NCBI GenBank assembly: GCA_001898965.1
Contig: MKVW01000003.1
Location: forward strand, 103,373-167,372
Origin: Rhizobiales bacterium 62-17
GTDB lineage: Bacteria > Pseudomonadota > Alphaproteobacteria > Rhizobiales > Beijerinckiaceae
Length of the DNA: 64,000 nucleotides
Direction: 5' to 3'
Part shown: in pieces, positions 62,954 to 64,000 of the stretch
Layout of the letters: the number at the start of each line of letters is the position of its first letter
Numbering within the stretch: position 1 is the stretch's first letter
Made by a program: the position numbers and the translations under genes
The notes under the pieces: model-generated
Told to the model about the DNA's origin: nothing
Database searches by the model: none
What the model saw: the letters and a program-made list of their open reading frames with translations, nothing else

Positions 62954-63277
62954 ATGAAGAACGTCTTGTTTGTTTGCAGCCAGAACCGACTGCGTAGCCC
63001 TACGGCCGAGCAGGTGTTCGCGAATTATCCAAACATCGAAGTGGCGTCAGCCGGCACCAACAATGATGCCGAGACGCCTTTGGATGCCGAATTGGTGCGC
63101 TGGGCCGATATCATCTTCGTCATGGAGAAGGCGCATCGCAGCAAACTCCAACGCCGCTTTAAAGCCGATCTGAATCGGGCGCGGGTCATTTGCTTGGATA
63201 TCCCTGACGACTACGCCTACATGGATCCAAGGCTGGTGCGGATTTTGGAAGAGAAGGTGCCGCGCTTCCTCAAGTAG
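62954..63277 (+). CDS. Low-molecular-weight protein tyrosine phosphatase-like protein
   Basis: A 107-aa protein with the P-loop C8-x5-R14-S (FVCSQNRLRSPTAEQ) at the N-terminus, followed by VASAGTNNDAETPL and ADIIFVMEKAHRSKLQRRF. It is shorter than classical LMW-PTPs (about 150 aa). It ends with ICLDIPDDYAYMDPRLVRIL, whose Asp pair may replace the usual DP general acid. Activity on phosphotyrosine is plausible but unproven. It lies 50 bases past the last porin terminator. Confidence 0.85.
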   Translation: MKNVLFVCSQNRLRSPTAEQVFANYPNIEVASAGTNNDAETPLDAELVRWADIIFVMEKAHRSKLQRRFKADLNRARVICLDIPDDYAYMDPRLVRILEEKVPRFLK

Positions 63278-63283
63278 TCTCTA

Positions 63284-63952
63284 TCAGACCAGGGCGGTAC
63301 GCACGGCGGCGAAAACCTGCTGAAACATCTTCGGTGTCAGCACACCCGTATTCGTGTTGTAGCGCGAGCAATGATAGCTGTCGTAGAGACGCACGCTGCG
63401 TCCGTTCGCCAATCGCAAGTCGTGCTGCGCGCCGTGGCCAAAGGGATGCGCCGACAGTTTGGCGCCGACCGCGCGCAACAAGCTTTCATGGGCAATGCGG
63501 CCGAGCGCGACGACGGCTTCGAGACGGTCGTCATCAGCGATGGTGGTGTTAAGAAAACGCCGGCAGGTGTTGATCTCGGCCGGTGTCGGCTTGTTCTGCG
63601 GCGGGACGCATCGCACCGCATTGGTGATCCGGCAGTCGATGAGCTTCAAACTATCGTCGGGGCGTTGTTCGTAGACGCCCTCGGCGAAGCCGTAGTCGCA
63701 CAGCGTGGCGTAAAGCAAATCGCCCGCATAGTCGCCGGTGAAGGGGCGGCCCGTGCGGTTGGCGCCGCGCAGGCCTGGGGCCAGGCCGACGATCAGGAGC
63801 CGTGCATCGGCGGGGCCGAAACTTGGCACCGGCGCGTTGTGCCACAGGGGCTCCTTCGCCCGCGCGTCCAGGCGAAATTCCATCAGCCGCGGGCACAGCG
63901 GACAATCCCGCCCGGGGCCGGTGCTTGAGGCCGCAGCCGCCGCTCTCGCCAT
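63284..63952 (-). CDS. Uracil-DNA glycosylase, family 5 (UDGb)-like
   Basis: A 222-aa DNA repair enzyme. Motif 1 is GLAPGLRGANRTGRPFTGDY, in which the usual catalytic Asp is absent, as in UDGb. It also has CRITNAVRCVPPQNKPTPAE and the C-terminal HCSRYNTNTGVLT. Cys in CPLCPR and later positions are likely [4Fe-4S] ligands. It removes uracil and perhaps hypoxanthine from DNA. The start at 63952 is fixed by an in-frame TGA just upstream. Confidence 0.92.
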   Translation of the reverse strand: MARAAAAASSTGPGRDCPLCPRLMEFRLDARAKEPLWHNAPVPSFGPADARLLIVGLAPGLRGANRTGRPFTGDYAGDLLYATLCDYGFAEGVYEQRPDDSLKLIDCRITNAVRCVPPQNKPTPAEINTCRRFLNTTIADDDRLEAVVALGRIAHESLLRAVGAKLSAHPFGHGAQHDLRLANGRSVRLYDSYHCSRYNTNTGVLTPKMFQQVFAAVRTALV

Positions 63953-63961
63953 GACAGACGA

Positions 63962-64000
63962 TCAGTTGTCGGGATCGTCCAGCGGATGGCTCGCTGGGCC
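63962..64000 (-). CDS. Possible C-terminal end of an upstream gene (partial)
   Basis: The minus strand from the right edge reads GPASHPLDDPDN and stops at TGA 63962-63964, nine bases before the UDG start. It may be the tail of a co-transcribed gene. Too short to identify. Confidence 0.35.
   Translation of the reverse strand, partial: GPASHPLDDPDN

Overview
The window reads as chromosomal DNA of a GC-rich alphaproteobacterium, most likely Hyphomicrobiales (Rhizobiales). The evidence is the tandem 'porin subfamily' genes with the AADLPSRKAAPVEYVRVCDAY N-terminus, expansion of Bug-type solute receptors, an EcfG-like stress promoter, a Rhizobiales-style palindromic intergenic repeat, and a dapA-smpB order. 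Species cannot be fixed from sequence alone.

Layout. (1) 1-15 kb is a catabolic island. A ten-gene leftward operon (11305 to 3654) encodes a Rieske oxygenase with two small companion proteins, an extradiol (VOC) dioxygenase with a complete His-His-Glu triad, an SsuABC/TauABC-like importer, an SDR, an alpha/beta hydrolase and an IclR regulator. Together these fit uptake, ring hydroxylation, dehydrogenation, meta-cleavage and hydrolysis of an aromatic compound. A divergent rightward operon encodes an atypical SDR, a ThDP enzyme and an aspartate-dehydrogenase-like protein. A second VOC dioxygenase, a PEP-mutase/isocitrate-lyase-like protein and Bug receptors flank it. (2) 15-25 kb holds a PRC-barrel protein, a 56-aa membrane protein, a YaiI protein, and a second catabolic/uptake region (solute receptor, CocE/NonD hydrolase, GntR, Bug receptor, double VOC protein, exported amidohydrolase, LuxR-type regulator). 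(3) 25-36 kb holds a trimeric autotransporter, a GlxA-type regulator divergent from an isonitrile-hydratase homologue, an ABC-F ATPase, a CadR-like MerR divergent from a Zn/Cd/Pb P-type ATPase, a MarR-MFS efflux pair and a ParB-like protein. (4) 36-46 kb is a stress and envelope region rich in small proteins: a 25-aa membrane peptide, an SFPASDPP protein, an exported chorismate mutase, katG, several small secreted proteins and a 16-residue-repeat protein. (5) 46.9-54 kb is core: tRNA-Ser(GCU), a lytic transglycosylase, dapA, smpB and a large TPR regulator. (6) 54-63 kb is a porin island: a decayed porin, four intact paralogues and an 85-aa mini-porin. (7) The end holds a small phosphatase and a family 5 uracil-DNA glycosylase.

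The most unusual signal is that each of the four intact porin genes is followed by the same structured RNA: a GC hairpin, then two small hairpins presenting CCUCC and CCUCU loops (anti-Shine-Dalgarno-like), then an intrinsic terminator. Stems vary by wobble-compatible changes while the loops stay fixed. Parts of the loops are complementary to porin leaders in the same island. This suggests a four-copy 3'-UTR-derived regulatory RNA that may cross-regulate outer-membrane proteins. Regulatory DNA elsewhere is also clear, with operator dyads at the MerR, MarR and GntR promoters and in the divergent catabolic promoter.
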